Positions 29,246 through 38,267 of a stretch of DNA of 64,000 nucleotides are shown here, one piece after another. The stretch spans positions 186,001 through 250,000 of the forward strand of contig NZ_JACJQA010000033.1 in assembly GCF_014696355.1 (NCBI RefSeq). Direction: 5' to 3'. The notes below the pieces were generated by a model. That model had not been told where the DNA came from. It was given only the letters and a program-made list of their open reading frames with translations, and did no database searches. Positions within the stretch are counted from its first letter, which is position 1. Each line of letters starts with the position of its first letter. Both the position numbers and the translations under genes were made by a program. This DNA comes from Pseudanabaena sp. FACHB-1998. GTDB lineage: Bacteria; Cyanobacteriota; Cyanobacteriia; Pseudanabaenales; Pseudanabaenaceae.

Positions 29246-29535
29246 ATAATATCTTGCTTAGTCAAGGCACTTGATACAAAGCAATTTGGCTTTTGTTAAG
29301 ATTATCTTAAGTTTTGCAAGGGTTTACAGTATTGATGCAGATAAAAGTCTAAAATGCAGTCTTCTCTAGGCTTTAGCTAAAAAAACTTAGACAGAAATGT
29401 TTAAGTTCTGTTGAAATCGTAATGATGTTGTTGCTAAGCTATAGATTGGATAATCACATATAAATGAAACAATGTGATCTAACAGCTCAAAGTGCCTAGT
29501 GGTGCAAGCCCGAAAATAAAGGTGAGGATTGATTC

Positions 29536-32500
29536 ATGGCTTCTAACGGAAATAGCCCAAACAAAGGACAAGGCGCTAACGAACCAGATCATCAGCCATT
29601 GGAAACTGATGCTGCAAACGTTGACTGGATGATTATATCCGATATTAGTACGCGAATTGGCGTACCTTCAAAGGCAAAAAAAGAAGCTACTCCTCCCCCT
29701 AATAATTCACCTGTTCCATCAGCTAAAACTCAACAATTAAATGATGATTTAGAAGATCTCGAATGGTTAAAATCTATAGGATTAGACGAACCCATCGAGC
29801 GATCGCCTAATTCCAAGATAACGGCAAATAGTCAAAATAAAAGTGACGATGTAGGTAACATTGACTGGCTGATTGTAACCGATCTCAAAACTCGAATGGA
29901 CGAGCCGAATGTTCCATCCCAAGTCATCACACCTCCCGCAGAATTAAACTTAGCTGACGAATTAGGCGACGCTCTAGGCATAAACGAGCTAGATTTTTTT
30001 GGAGATTCTAATTTGTCAGAATTAGAATCTTTAGATTTTGGAGATTCTGATTCTCCCGTAGATGATTTTGATGTTAACGACTTACTTAATGAAATTGATA
30101 TTACTGAAGGTAAAATTAGAGAGCTTTCTCAATTAGCCGAGGAACATTCAGGCAATGATTTATTCGATTTAAATAATGCGTCTTTAGATAATCTGTCAAC
30201 TGATAATGATTGGGATCAAATTGCTAATCTCTCTAATGAATTTAATTTTCAGCAAGATCTTCAAACCTTTGAAAATGATAGCTTAGACAGTGTCAGTGAT
30301 TCTTTTGTTAGACCCACTAAACTTGCAAAAATTGGTAAGCCTGAGTTAGACAATTCGGTAAATTCAGCAGAAGAATTTATTGATAGCTCTACACCTGACA
30401 ATGTTTATGAAAATTTTGATGATTTCCAAAATGAATTCATTGGTGATGAGGTAGCAGACGAGTTAGTAAATGAATTAGCTTTAGACCAATCAGTTGCTGA
30501 TGACTATGCTGACAAAGTTTCTCTGGACAGTTTCGTAGCTGATAACGAAGCATTTGTTGAACCTCAAGAATTAGGTGAATCCCCTGTCAGTGAAGACCTT
30601 GACGGCTGGGTTGAAAACGATCTGGGGAGTGAAGATATTGACGGCTGGGTTGAAAACGATCTGGCAGAAGAAATTGTCGGGAAGCGTGATGAATTCGATG
30701 ATTTTGAACAAGTTCAACTTTCTGCTCCAGTAGATTCCCTTGCGATCGATGATGAGATTTGGGCTAGCTCATCTACCTTGGAAAATGAGTCAAGTTATAT
30801 TGATGCTGATGCTGATAACCCTTTTGCCAGTGCGTGGGAAGCTAATAATATTGACCATGGGGGCAATGTAGATGATGCCATCTGGAATACATCTTCTAGT
30901 AATGACTCTGATGACCTATCTCATACAGCTATTGAAAATGTCTTCGCCTCATCGGAAGAGTATATCGGTGGAGAAACTAATGATTTAGAAGACTGGAGTG
31001 CTGCCATAGAGGCTGAAATCAGTGTCAATAATGAAGCTAGTGTTGAGTGGAATCAAGAATATAACGAGCCACAGGATTACTCAGTCAATAATGAAGCTAG
31101 TGTTGAGTGGAATCAAGAATATAACGAATCAGCAGAATACTTTACTCCCCCCGATGAATCTGTTATCCCAGAATCCGCAGGAGACTTACTAGAAAACAAT
31201 TTAATAGAAGATATAGCTGATTTTTCAGAGGCTGCGAATGAGCCTGAAAATTTACATGTTTCCGAAGAAACTTATCCCGACTATTCAATTAGTCAAGATT
31301 ATAACCTCAGTAACCTTGATAATGAGATAGACTCCAATTCCGATTGGGAAAATTTTAGCGATGCTATCGGTGAGCAGTTTACGCCCTCAGAGTTTTCTAC
31401 AAGTCTTGAGACCTTTGATAATCAAGCTCTCGAACCTATATCAGAAGATATCGCTTCAAGCGATCGCTTAACCGATGATCTAGATAGCAGTCTTACTAGT
31501 TATAATGATTTAGGGAGCATCGATAGTTTTATTGATGAGAATTTCGATCTTGATGCTTTTGACGAAGAAAGTTTTCCAGAAGTAACCTCATCAGATCTTA
31601 GTAATCCCAATATCGCGACAACCCTAACTTCTAACCGCAGTAATCCACCAGTCGATGACTTCCAAGATTCTGTAGAGTCACCTGATATGGCGATCGCTAG
31701 AGAATATATCGGTGATGTTGAGATCGCCATTGAAGAATCATTAGAAACCGATCCTTTTGAAGAAGCTTTAGCAATTGATTTATTAAATGGAGATATATCT
31801 GGAATAGATAATTTTAAGCAACCTCCTGTAGGCATGGGACTTCCACCAGTTCCTCCATCTCCCAATTTGGTTCCAAACTCAGCTTCATCGGCGAGTTTTG
31901 CTATAGATACTAACGATCACGACTTTTTAGATAATTTTGATCTTGATAGCTTAGATACCGAGTTAACTGGAGATGATTTTGACTCTGGTTTTGCTCCCGC
32001 CAAAATCTCTACGGGGCTTAACGTCCAATCTCCACCTCCTCCTATTGCTCCTTTAGCGCCTCCTGTAATTAAGCAGGAGAATATAACTTCACCTTCACTC
32101 ATTAATCCGCCACCGCCACCACCTTTTCTACCACCCCTACCCCCCAAGCGATCGCCCCATCAAAGTAAGCCGCTTTCTCAACCTCCAACTAGCCCTAATT
32201 TATTAAGTAATCCTCCTGTGAGTGGATTGGGGCATGATGACTTTGATAGTTTTCATGGGCAATCCCTCAGTAGCAGGTCAGAGGGTGCAATTGACGAAGG
32301 TTGGACGGATTTACTGGATGCCGATACTGTACTTTCGGGAGTCTTAAACACACCTACTCAGCCCTATGGTGATATGGGTGGAAGTATGCCACCTAGTAGT
32401 GGTAATAGTCGCGGTAGGAGTGCTGGTAATTCTACTGGTAGCTCTCCACAGGCAAGAGAACATCGCCCGTCTCCCAATCCGAAGCGGAAAGATACAGGTT

Positions 32501-33693
32501 TACCTAATCTAAACGATCTGGGATTGGAAATTCATGATGACAATACGGATTGGTCGGGATTACTTGACTCAGGGGATTTGTCAGACAATATTACAAGCAT
32601 CAGTAATACTAGTACTCAATTACCTCCGCGCAGTCGCCAGGTTCCCGTCCGTTCAGATTTGACGGGAGTTAGTGAAACCAGAGAATTACCACGCGATCGC
32701 CGCCCTATGTCTAGTTTTGGCGATGCGACTCAGGCGAGAATGTCAGCACCTCCCGATCAAATAGATTTTAATCGATTTACTGAAGATAACTATGGTTCCT
32801 ATGGTAGCGAACCACCCGTAGAGAAAGATCCAGCCCCAAGTCCGAGTCGGACAAAAATCACGATACCCAGTGTTAGCATTGAATCACTGTGGCAAGATTA
32901 TCTCAAATTTCCTGTGATTGGCTTAGGGGCGATCGCTGGGGCGTTTTTACTTTATAGTCTTGTCAATAGACCCATTTTTGACTTGGGATTACGTTGGGGA
33001 CTATTTAAGGATGCGAGTGGAAAAGACTTCAGCAATGCTGATTTCAAAGGCGCAAAGCTAGATAATGTGGACTTTAGCAAGGCAATTCTCACGGGTGCAA
33101 AGATGCAGGACGCTAGCCTCATCGGTGCAAATCTCCAAGAAGCAAATCTGGATGGAGTGAATTTTACCAATGCCAACTTAAGCCGAGCAAGGTTAATTCA
33201 AAGCAGTGTGATTTGGTCAGAATTCAAAAATGCCCAAATGAACTTGGTTGATTTAGCGGGGGCAGATTTGACCCGTTCTAATTTTAGCGGTGCGAAAATG
33301 GAAGGAGCCAATCTAAAGGGTACAAAAATTGGCGCTCAAGGCACGGAGAAAGCAACTAAATTTAGTCCTACCACTCTATTAGCTTGGCAAATTGTGAACG
33401 AGCCAAAGGAAGGTCGCAACCTTGCTGATCAGGATTTATCAGGCTTAAATCTTAGCTTCACCAGTTTAAGACGGGCTAATCTTACTAATGTGAAGCTTAA
33501 TTACACTGATATGACTGGAACGGATTTGAGTGGAGCAAATCTCAGTGGTGGTCAGATTAATGGGGCAAACTTAAGTGGCTCAAAACTGAATGGGATCAAC
33601 CTTAGTGGGGTGAATTTTGATAAGAATAAGCTGCCAAAAACCGATGAGGAAACGGTTTGCCCTAATGGTAAAAAAGGTCCTTGCAAATTCTAG
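29536..33693 (+). CDS. Giant acidic membrane protein with C-terminal pentapeptide repeats
   Basis: 1385 residues, function unknown. Residues 1 to about 1115 are very acidic (Asp, Glu, Asn, Ser) with proline-rich stretches near 840-880 and no signal peptide. A single membrane helix lies near 1125-1143 (FPVIGLGAIAGAFLLYSLV). From about 1160 to 1362 there are two blocks of A(D/N)LxG/S pentapeptide repeats, for example GKDFSNADFKGAKLDNVDF. The acidic part has a repeated motif, DWMIISDISTRI (near 30) and DWLIVTDLKTRM (near 113), a 13-residue duplication (DGWVENDL, DNA 30601-30664, period 39) and a 20-residue duplication (NNEASVEWNQEYNE, 31021-31140, period 60). The repeats are recent, since their DNA is almost identical. 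Confidence 0.8.
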   Translation: MASNGNSPNKGQGANEPDHQPLETDAANVDWMIISDISTRIGVPSKAKKEATPPPNNSPVPSAKTQQLNDDLEDLEWLKSIGLDEPIERSPNSKITANSQNKSDDVGNIDWLIVTDLKTRMDEPNVPSQVITPPAELNLADELGDALGINELDFFGDSNLSELESLDFGDSDSPVDDFDVNDLLNEIDITEGKIRELSQLAEEHSGNDLFDLNNASLDNLSTDNDWDQIANLSNEFNFQQDLQTFENDSLDSVSDSFVRPTKLAKIGKPELDNSVNSAEEFIDSSTPDNVYENFDDFQNEFIGDEVADELVNELALDQSVADDYADKVSLDSFVADNEAFVEPQELGESPVSEDLDGWVENDLGSEDIDGWVENDLAEEIVGKRDEFDDFEQVQLSAPVDSLAIDDEIWASSSTLENESSYIDADADNPFASAWEANNIDHGGNVDDAIWNTSSSNDSDDLSHTAIENVFASSEEYIGGETNDLEDWSAAIEAEISVNNEASVEWNQEYNEPQDYSVNNEASVEWNQEYNESAEYFTPPDESVIPESAGDLLENNLIEDIADFSEAANEPENLHVSEETYPDYSISQDYNLSNLDNEIDSNSDWENFSDAIGEQFTPSEFSTSLETFDNQALEPISEDIASSDRLTDDLDSSLTSYNDLGSIDSFIDENFDLDAFDEESFPEVTSSDLSNPNIATTLTSNRSNPPVDDFQDSVESPDMAIAREYIGDVEIAIEESLETDPFEEALAIDLLNGDISGIDNFKQPPVGMGLPPVPPSPNLVPNSASSASFAIDTNDHDFLDNFDLDSLDTELTGDDFDSGFAPAKISTGLNVQSPPPPIAPLAPPVIKQENITSPSLINPPPPPPFLPPLPPKRSPHQSKPLSQPPTSPNLLSNPPVSGLGHDDFDSFHGQSLSSRSEGAIDEGWTDLLDADTVLSGVLNTPTQPYGDMGGSMPPSSGNSRGRSAGNSTGSSPQAREHRPSPNPKRKDTGLPNLNDLGLEIHDDNTDWSGLLDSGDLSDNITSISNTSTQLPPRSRQVPVRSDLTGVSETRELPRDRRPMSSFGDATQARMSAPPDQIDFNRFTEDNYGSYGSEPPVEKDPAPSPSRTKITIPSVSIESLWQDYLKFPVIGLGAIAGAFLLYSLVNRPIFDLGLRWGLFKDASGKDFSNADFKGAKLDNVDFSKAILTGAKMQDASLIGANLQEANLDGVNFTNANLSRARLIQSSVIWSEFKNAQMNLVDLAGADLTRSNFSGAKMEGANLKGTKIGAQGTEKATKFSPTTLLAWQIVNEPKEGRNLADQDLSGLNLSFTSLRRANLTNVKLNYTDMTGTDLSGANLSGGQINGANLSGSKLNGINLSGVNFDKNKLPKTDEETVCPNGKKGPCKF
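30601..30664 (+). repeat. 39-base tandem duplication in the acidic gene
   Basis: The 25-base string starting GACGGCTGGGTTGAAAACGA occurs at 30601 and 30640 with near-identical lead-in. It adds 13 residues in frame. Confidence 0.85.
31021..31140 (+). repeat. 60-base tandem duplication in the acidic gene
   Basis: Two adjacent 60-base units, identical over about 43 bases from GTCAATAATGAAGCTAGTGT on. Adds 20 residues in frame. Confidence 0.9.
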
Positions 33694-33698
33694 AATCC

Positions 33699-33735
33699 CC
33701 TAAATAAAGAGACGTTTTACGTCTCTTTATTTAGG
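33699..33735. terminator. Palindromic terminator after the acidic gene
   Basis: 16-base perfect arms (CCTAAATAAAGAGACG) around TTTTA, six bases after the stop codon. Confidence 0.8.
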
Positions 33736-33751
33736 CTAAGGAGCGAACTAT

Positions 33752-34162
33752 ATGTTCTATGTTGTCATTTATGACGGAAATTGTAATCTCTGTGCTAACT
33801 TTGTGAGCATTTTAGAGAGAAGCGATCGCGGTAATCTGTTTAGCTATATTCCGATGCAGGACGAAGAAGGTTTGCAGCAGTTTAATGTCACTGCTGCGGA
33901 TTGTGAAATGGGAATGATTTTAATAGATGGCAATCATCCTGAGAGAAGATGGCAAGGCAGTGAAGCCGCCGAAGAAATTTTGCAGTTATTGCCATTAGGT
34001 AAATCTCTGATTACCGCTTATCGCGCAATTTCTCCACTCAAAGCTTTAGGAGATGCGACATATATTCAAATTCGTGATCATCGCTATAGGCTATTTGGAA
34101 AACGCGATCGCACTTATCACACGGCTTATCCTGTTGGTTGTGCCGCCCAAAAAAAGGTATAG
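33752..34162 (+). CDS. DUF393 (DCC family) thiol-disulfide oxidoreductase-like protein
   Basis: 136 residues. The family motif is seen at the start as YDGNCNLCANFVSILERSD (D-G-x-C-x-x-C), and PLGKSLITAYRAISPLKALGDATY with an ending of RYRLFGKRD is usual. DCC proteins are thioredoxin-like; substrate unknown. Starts 16 bases after the terminator of the previous gene. Confidence 0.88.
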   Translation: MFYVVIYDGNCNLCANFVSILERSDRGNLFSYIPMQDEEGLQQFNVTAADCEMGMILIDGNHPERRWQGSEAAEEILQLLPLGKSLITAYRAISPLKALGDATYIQIRDHRYRLFGKRDRTYHTAYPVGCAAQKKV

Positions 34163-34169
34163 AAATGCA

Positions 34170-34285
34170 AGCCTTGCTTAGGAATAAAAGTGACGGAGCG
34201 AAGCGCCGCCACTTTGAATATTGGTTTTTGAATTGCTACTGCAAAACACCTAATGACGTAGCCATTTTGTGTTTTGCTATAAAGT
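34170..34285. repeat. Two decayed palindromes between the DUF393 and epimerase genes
   Basis: AAGTGACGGAGCGAAGCGCCGCCACTT (imperfect GGCGC type, near 34187) and GCAAAACAC...GTGTTTTGC around GACGTAGCCATT (near 34243-34278) both look like worn family members. Confidence 0.5.
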
Positions 34286-34320
34286 GGAAAATTACCCAAT
34301 AAAGTTACAAGGTAAAATTT

Positions 34321-35190
34321 GTGTATACAGTTTCCTCTCAGCAAAAGCAATACAAAACTTACGTTCTGGCGGATGATGCGGCAAATTCGCAAATCGAAGT
34401 TGTCCCTGAACGAGGTGGCATAGTCATTAGCTGGCGCATTAATGGGCAAGAAGTTTTTTATCTTGATACGGAACGCTTTGCACATCCCGATCTCAGTGTG
34501 AGAGGGGGGAATCCGATTCTATTTCCTCTCTGCGGTAACTTACCCAATGACACCTATAGTGTCGAAGGTCAGGAATACAAAATTAAACAGCATGGGTTTG
34601 CCCGTGAGCTACCTTGGACAGTTACGTCTCAGAGCAATGATGGCAAGGCAAGTCTAACGATCGCTTTGTCTAGCAATGAACAAACTAAGTTAGTTTATCC
34701 CTTTGATTTTCAATTGGCTTTTACCTACGAATTGCAAGGCAATACGCTCACAATTCAGCAGGAATATCAAAACCTCTCAGCGATTCCAATGCCCTTTTCT
34801 TCGGGATTTCATCCATACTTTTTATGTGGTGATAAGAATCAGATCGAGGTGGAAATTCCTTCTGCTAAATATGAAGACAATCGCACCAAAGAGAACTTTG
34901 ATTTTGATGGCAAGTTTAACTTCGATCAAGATGAGATTGATTCCGTATTTGGGAATTTGTCGAGCCGTTCTACCTCTGTGACCGATCACGATCGCAAATT
35001 GAAAATTGCGATTGATTATGATGATTTTTATACCTATCTCGTTTTTTGGACTGTGAAGGGCAAAGACTTCTATTGTTTAGAGCCTTGGACTGCTACCCGC
35101 AATTCCTTAAATACGAAGGAATATTTAACGGTGTTAGCTCCTAATGATAGCTGTAGCACCAAAGTCAGCATCACTGCTAACTTTTTCTAA
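34321..35190 (+). CDS. Aldose 1-epimerase (galactose mutarotase-like) family protein
   Basis: 289 residues from a GTG start. The mutarotase fold is supported by RGGNPILFPLCGNLPND, KQHGFARELPW, SSGFHPYFLCGDK (catalytic His region) and an ending with FYCLEPWTATRNSLNTKE (Glu of the active site). These features match the YihR/hexose-6-phosphate mutarotase-like group in cyanobacteria. Substrate not determined. Confidence 0.85.
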   Translation: MYTVSSQQKQYKTYVLADDAANSQIEVVPERGGIVISWRINGQEVFYLDTERFAHPDLSVRGGNPILFPLCGNLPNDTYSVEGQEYKIKQHGFARELPWTVTSQSNDGKASLTIALSSNEQTKLVYPFDFQLAFTYELQGNTLTIQQEYQNLSAIPMPFSSGFHPYFLCGDKNQIEVEIPSAKYEDNRTKENFDFDGKFNFDQDEIDSVFGNLSSRSTSVTDHDRKLKIAIDYDDFYTYLVFWTVKGKDFYCLEPWTATRNSLNTKEYLTVLAPNDSCSTKVSITANFF

Positions 35191-35199
35191 GCTATTTAA

Positions 35200-35219
35200 T
35201 ACAGCGCTTTACGCTCAAA
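35200..35219 (-). repeat. Conserved flank element GCGCTTTGCGC type (copy 1)
   Basis: TACAGCGCTTTACGCTCAAA next to a palindrome. Three more copies occur at 45960, 47413 and 63462, always on one side of a palindrome. Confidence 0.7.
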
Positions 35220-35230
35220 CCCAAACCAAG

Positions 35231-35273
35231 AAAAGATGTAAAAGCGTTGCTTTGCAACGCTTTTACATCTTTT
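35231..35273. terminator. Palindrome after the epimerase gene, GTTGCtttGCAAC core
   Basis: 20-base perfect arms around TTT, ending in a T run. Downstream of the mutarotase-like gene. Confidence 0.8.
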
Positions 35274-35296
35274 TGTAAATGTAATTTGTAAATGTA

Positions 35297-35321
35297 AGTG
35301 GCGGCGCTTCGCGCCGCCACT
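35297..35321. repeat. Perfect palindrome, GGCGCTTCGCGCC core
   Basis: 11-base perfect arms around TTC. Second of three palindromes in the 260-base gap before mtnA. Confidence 0.75.
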
Positions 35322-35371
35322 AATTTTTTCATGGGGCGACAGCTATACTTAGTTAACTTGAGTTCGATCTA

Positions 35372-35406
35372 GCCATTTTCTCCCTGCTTTACAGGGAGAA
35401 AATGGC
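35372..35406. repeat. Perfect palindrome before mtnA
   Basis: 15-base perfect arms (GCCATTTTCTCCCTG) around a 5-base loop. Lies 44 bases upstream of the mtnA start. Confidence 0.75.
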
Positions 35407-35449
35407 GCAAAATTGACTTTAATTAACGAAATTATCTGAAAGAGGGTTT

Positions 35450-36541
35450 ATGAACTCGACATATAAAGCATTTTGGTTGGAAGGTGGCGATTTGGTGGTG
35501 ATCGATCAGACGCTACTTCCCTTTAAATTGGCGACAAAAACCCTCAAAACTAGTGCCGACGCGACATTGGCGATTCAAGATATGACTGTGCGGGGCGCAG
35601 GCGTAATTGGTAATGTGGCAGCTTTTGGTGTTTACTTGGCGGCGCGAGAAAGTCAAGGCGATCTGGAAAAAATTAAGAATCTCGCTGCGGTAGTGAGATG
35701 CGCCCGCCCCACGGCGGTGAATTTGATGTGGGCGGTCGATCGCATGATTACAGTTTTAGAAAAGGCGGCTAGTAAAAAGCTTGATTTAATCGAAGTTGCT
35801 CTCAAGGAGGCGATCGCCATCGCTGATGAGGATGTCATAGGTACGCGCAACATCGGTAAATTCGGCTGTGAGTTAATTGAGGCGATCGCCAAAACTAAGC
35901 CCAAGGGTGAACCCGTAAATATTCTTACCCATTGCAATGCAGGATGGTTGGCGATCGTCGATCGCGGCAGTGCCTTAGCGCCAATTTATGAAGCTAGCGA
36001 TCGGGGTCTCAATATTCATGTATGGGTTGATGAAACCCGTCCACGCAATCAAGGCGCAAATTTGACCGCTTGGGAACTTGGACAATCCAAGATTCCCCAT
36101 ACCCTGATTGCGGATAATACGGGTGGTTTATTAATGCAATATGGCAAGGTGGATCTGTGCATCGTAGGAACCGATCGCGTAACTCGCAGTGGCGATGTTG
36201 CAAACAAAATCGGGACTTATTTAAAAGCTCTAGCCGCCTTTGATAATCAAGTTCCCTTTTATGTGGCATTGCCCAGTTCCACCTTTGACATGCACATTGT
36301 GGATGGCCTTAAGGAAATTGCGATCGAAACCCGTAGTGCGGACGAAGTGCTTTATATGCAAGGTTTACAGGATAATGGTGAACTGGGCAAAGTGAGAGTT
36401 GCACCTTTAGAAACCTCAGCTTTGAATTATGGATTTGACATTACTCCTGCCAAATTAGTGACAGGTCTAATTACCGAACGCGGTATTTGTGAAGCCGCCG
36501 AAACTGCAATTTCGGCAATGTTTCTGGATTTGATTCCCTAG
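35450..36541 (+). CDS. mtnA: S-methyl-5-thioribose-1-phosphate isomerase
   Basis: Methionine salvage enzyme that turns methylthioribose-1-phosphate into methylthioribulose-1-phosphate. 363 residues of the eIF-2B alpha/MtnA family. The catalytic Cys is C162 or so in THCNAGWLA, and the acid Asp is in CIVGTDRVTRSGDVANKIGTY. RGAGVIGNVAAFGVYLAA and DETRPRNQGA are further family marks. Some members act on ribose-1,5-bisphosphate instead; the length and THCNAG form favour MtnA. Confidence 0.93.
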   Translation: MNSTYKAFWLEGGDLVVIDQTLLPFKLATKTLKTSADATLAIQDMTVRGAGVIGNVAAFGVYLAARESQGDLEKIKNLAAVVRCARPTAVNLMWAVDRMITVLEKAASKKLDLIEVALKEAIAIADEDVIGTRNIGKFGCELIEAIAKTKPKGEPVNILTHCNAGWLAIVDRGSALAPIYEASDRGLNIHVWVDETRPRNQGANLTAWELGQSKIPHTLIADNTGGLLMQYGKVDLCIVGTDRVTRSGDVANKIGTYLKALAAFDNQVPFYVALPSSTFDMHIVDGLKEIAIETRSADEVLYMQGLQDNGELGKVRVAPLETSALNYGFDITPAKLVTGLITERGICEAAETAISAMFLDLIP

Positions 36542-36578
36542 AAAGTTTTTCAAAAACCTTACTGAATTTGCTTTAGCA

Positions 36579-36613
36579 AAACGAAAAAAGCCGCTTTGCG
36601 GCTTTTTTCGTTT
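36579..36613. terminator. Palindromic terminator between mtnA and the pentapeptide gene
   Basis: 16-base perfect arms around TTT with A and T runs. Its right arm touches the stop codon of the minus-strand gene (36612-36614). Confidence 0.85.
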
Positions 36614-37097
36614 AATCACATTCCAAAGATTCTCTCGTACTAACACCTGTTTTAGAATTTATTCCCTTCGCCTTAGAGCATAACCACTTGCGCTGACTGC
36701 CATCCATGATGGCATCCGTAAAATCAGCACCATCAATATTCACAAAGTCAAAGGTACTCCGCAGAAGAATTGTCTCGACTAAGAGCGCATCCGTTAAATC
36801 GGCTTTAGCAAAATCCGCTTGATCTAACAATCCGCTAGAAAAATCAGCCCCCTTAAGTTTGGCATTGCGTAAAATTGAAGCACTAAAAACCGAGCCTCGT
36901 AAGTCCGCATTTTCAAAATTTGCCCCTTCCATATTGGCATTGGCAAAGCCCGACCCCGCTAACATTCGTCCCGAAAAATCTCGTCCTTTTAACTGAGCAT
37001 GGCTAAAGGATAAGGTTTCAGCTTGAGTATCAAGAGGCGCAATCAATAAACAGGCGATCGCCACTAAAGTCGTAATTGCCAAGCGAAGGTAGGACAT
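36612..37097 (-). CDS. Exported pentapeptide-repeat protein
   Basis: 161 residues. A signal peptide ends near residue 26 (LIAPLDTQA), then A(D/N)LxG-type pentapeptides fill about residues 30-135 (SGFANANMEGANFENADLRG and on). A C-terminal tail has two Cys residues about 21 residues apart. Likely a thylakoid-lumen or periplasmic protein of the right-handed beta-helix type. Role unknown. Confidence 0.8.
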   Translation of the reverse strand: MSYLRLAITTLVAIACLLIAPLDTQAETLSFSHAQLKGRDFSGRMLAGSGFANANMEGANFENADLRGSVFSASILRNAKLKGADFSSGLLDQADFAKADLTDALLVETILLRSTFDFVNIDGADFTDAIMDGSQRKWLCSKAKGINSKTGVSTRESLECD

Positions 37098-37179
37098 AGA
37101 TGTAAGACAAAATATAATCTCTTTATATTACTCCTTAGCAAAAACAAAGAAATACTGCGCGAAGCGCCGCTTTTCTTCA

Positions 37180-37230
37180 GACCCAAGAAGCAAGTGACGA
37201 CACGAACCGCCGCTACTTGCTTCTTGGGTC
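37180..37230. repeat. Imperfect palindrome upstream of the pentapeptide gene
   Basis: 16-base perfect outer arms (GACCCAAGAAGCAAGT) with a mismatched GGCGCTTCG-like middle. The right flank carries the TATAGCTGT-type conserved element at 37246. Confidence 0.7.
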
Positions 37231-37245
37231 TTAGTTTGTCCCAAT

Positions 37246-37264
37246 GCAAGTGACTACAGCTATA
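37246..37264 (-). repeat. Conserved flank element TATAGCTGTRGTCACTTGY (copy 1)
   Basis: Reads TATAGCTGTAGTCACTTGC on the minus strand, next to a palindrome. Copies at 40036 and 50255. Confidence 0.7.
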
Positions 37265-37266
37265 AA

Positions 37267-37316
37267 AAACCAAAAGAGAGATGCCGTGCAAAGCACAACA
37301 TCTCTCTTTTTGGTTT
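37267..37316. terminator. Imperfect palindrome downstream of psaI
   Basis: Arms of about 23 bases with a bulge and a mismatch around AAA, GTGC-GCAC core, A and T runs at the ends. Next terminator downstream of the psaL-psaI operon (minus strand). Confidence 0.65.
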
Positions 37317-37406
37317 AGGCGATCGCCTAGAAAATATTGAATATGTAATAAAAACGATTTACAGATTACAAATTACTGTAAAAACTATCTCTCAATTAGC
37401 TCTCAA

Positions 37407-37517
37407 TTAGTTCTCAATGTAGTTGAGAAGTAAACCCATAGTTGCGATGGGAAGGATTACGCCAATAAGAGGCACAAAAATGAAAGAAACGTAATAATGT
37501 GCGTAGTATCCAGTCAT
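37407..37517 (-). CDS. psaI: Photosystem I reaction centre subunit VIII
   Basis: 36 residues in one membrane helix: MTGYYAHYYVSFIFVPLIGV followed by ILPIATMGLLLNYIEN. The FVP-x-x-G-x-x-xP pattern and N-terminal context are those of PsaI. It is 113 bases downstream of psaL on the same strand, the usual cyanobacterial psaL-psaI pair. PsaI helps PsaL in trimer formation. Confidence 0.93.
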   Translation of the reverse strand: MTGYYAHYYVSFIFVPLIGVILPIATMGLLLNYIEN

Positions 37518-37630
37518 GGTTATGATTTCCTTGAATAAGATGAAATTATTGTGGGAATTGATCGGGCTTAAATTTAGAAAAATTTTGAGTTAACAGGATT
37601 AACACCAAAAAATCAAACCTAAAATCAAAC

Positions 37631-38104
37631 CTAAGACCAGAGCAAACCGCCAAACTTTTGGAAAGGCTCAAGGTAGTTAAGGAAGTATGCAAATGCAGCA
37701 CCACCAGCGCCACCAAGCAAGAAACTACCAGCAAATTCACTCCAACCAGCAGCAGAGCTTAATTCTTCAGGAGCATCCACAGCAGAGCTAGATTGCAACT
37801 TAGTTACAGTCTGACCATATAAGGACAAGCCAAGGGTCAAAAGCACCACAGAGGCAACAGTTGCCAACAAACCAGCAAGGCTACCTAATTCGGTATTTCT
37901 GAGGGGACCAAGTAAAGCAAAAGGTCCATAGATGAAGTAGCCATGAGCCATGCCAATTTCTAGACCGCGACGGCTAGCAGACAAGCCTTTACGGTAAGCA
38001 GGAAGGTTACCGATAAAAGCTTTAACAATTGCCGAATCGCTGATTGGGGTAGACAAATTCCCTAGTTGGGGATCGTTCTTGAAGGGTTTTACAAAATCTG
38101 TCAT
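37631..38104 (-). CDS. psaL: Photosystem I reaction centre subunit XI
   Basis: 157 residues, thylakoid membrane. The start VKPFKNDPQLGNLSTPISDS, the GNLPAYRKGLSASRRGLEIGMAHGYF stretch (chlorophyll-ligand His, Glu) and GPFALLGPLRNTELGSLAGLL are PsaL. Three membrane helices follow. PsaL forms the core of the PSI trimer. Confidence 0.97.
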   Translation of the reverse strand: MTDFVKPFKNDPQLGNLSTPISDSAIVKAFIGNLPAYRKGLSASRRGLEIGMAHGYFIYGPFALLGPLRNTELGSLAGLLATVASVVLLTLGLSLYGQTVTKLQSSSAVDAPEELSSAAGWSEFAGSFLLGGAGGAAFAYFLNYLEPFQKFGGLLWS

Positions 38105-38225
38105 AACTCTTTATTAAGTAAAGATTGCAGGGAGAATTTTGTCTTCATTTTAGGGAATAAGCGCTGATGTCACAGCATAAAAGATAGTTATCTTTAGAAA
38201 ACTTCACAACCAATGCTTGTGAGTA

Positions 38226-38267
38226 CCAAATAAAAGAGGCGGCGCGAAGTGCCGCCCTTTTATTTGG
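38226..38267. terminator. Palindrome at the end of nth
   Basis: About 19-base arms with one bulged base around GAA. The right arm includes the nth stop codon and last Lys codon. Confidence 0.75.

Noticed and set aside
29400-29535. Riboswitch-like leader before the acidic gene (AGTGGTGCAAGCCCG strings)
   Set aside because: No match to a riboswitch class that I can recognise, and no pairing pattern that stands out.
31917-32147. Glycine-rich open frame opposite the acidic gene
   Set aside because: It is the complement of a proline-rich stretch in the real gene.
34126-34485. Minus-strand open frame between the DUF393 and mutarotase-like genes
   Set aside because: Crosses two worn palindromes and both real genes; a chance frame.
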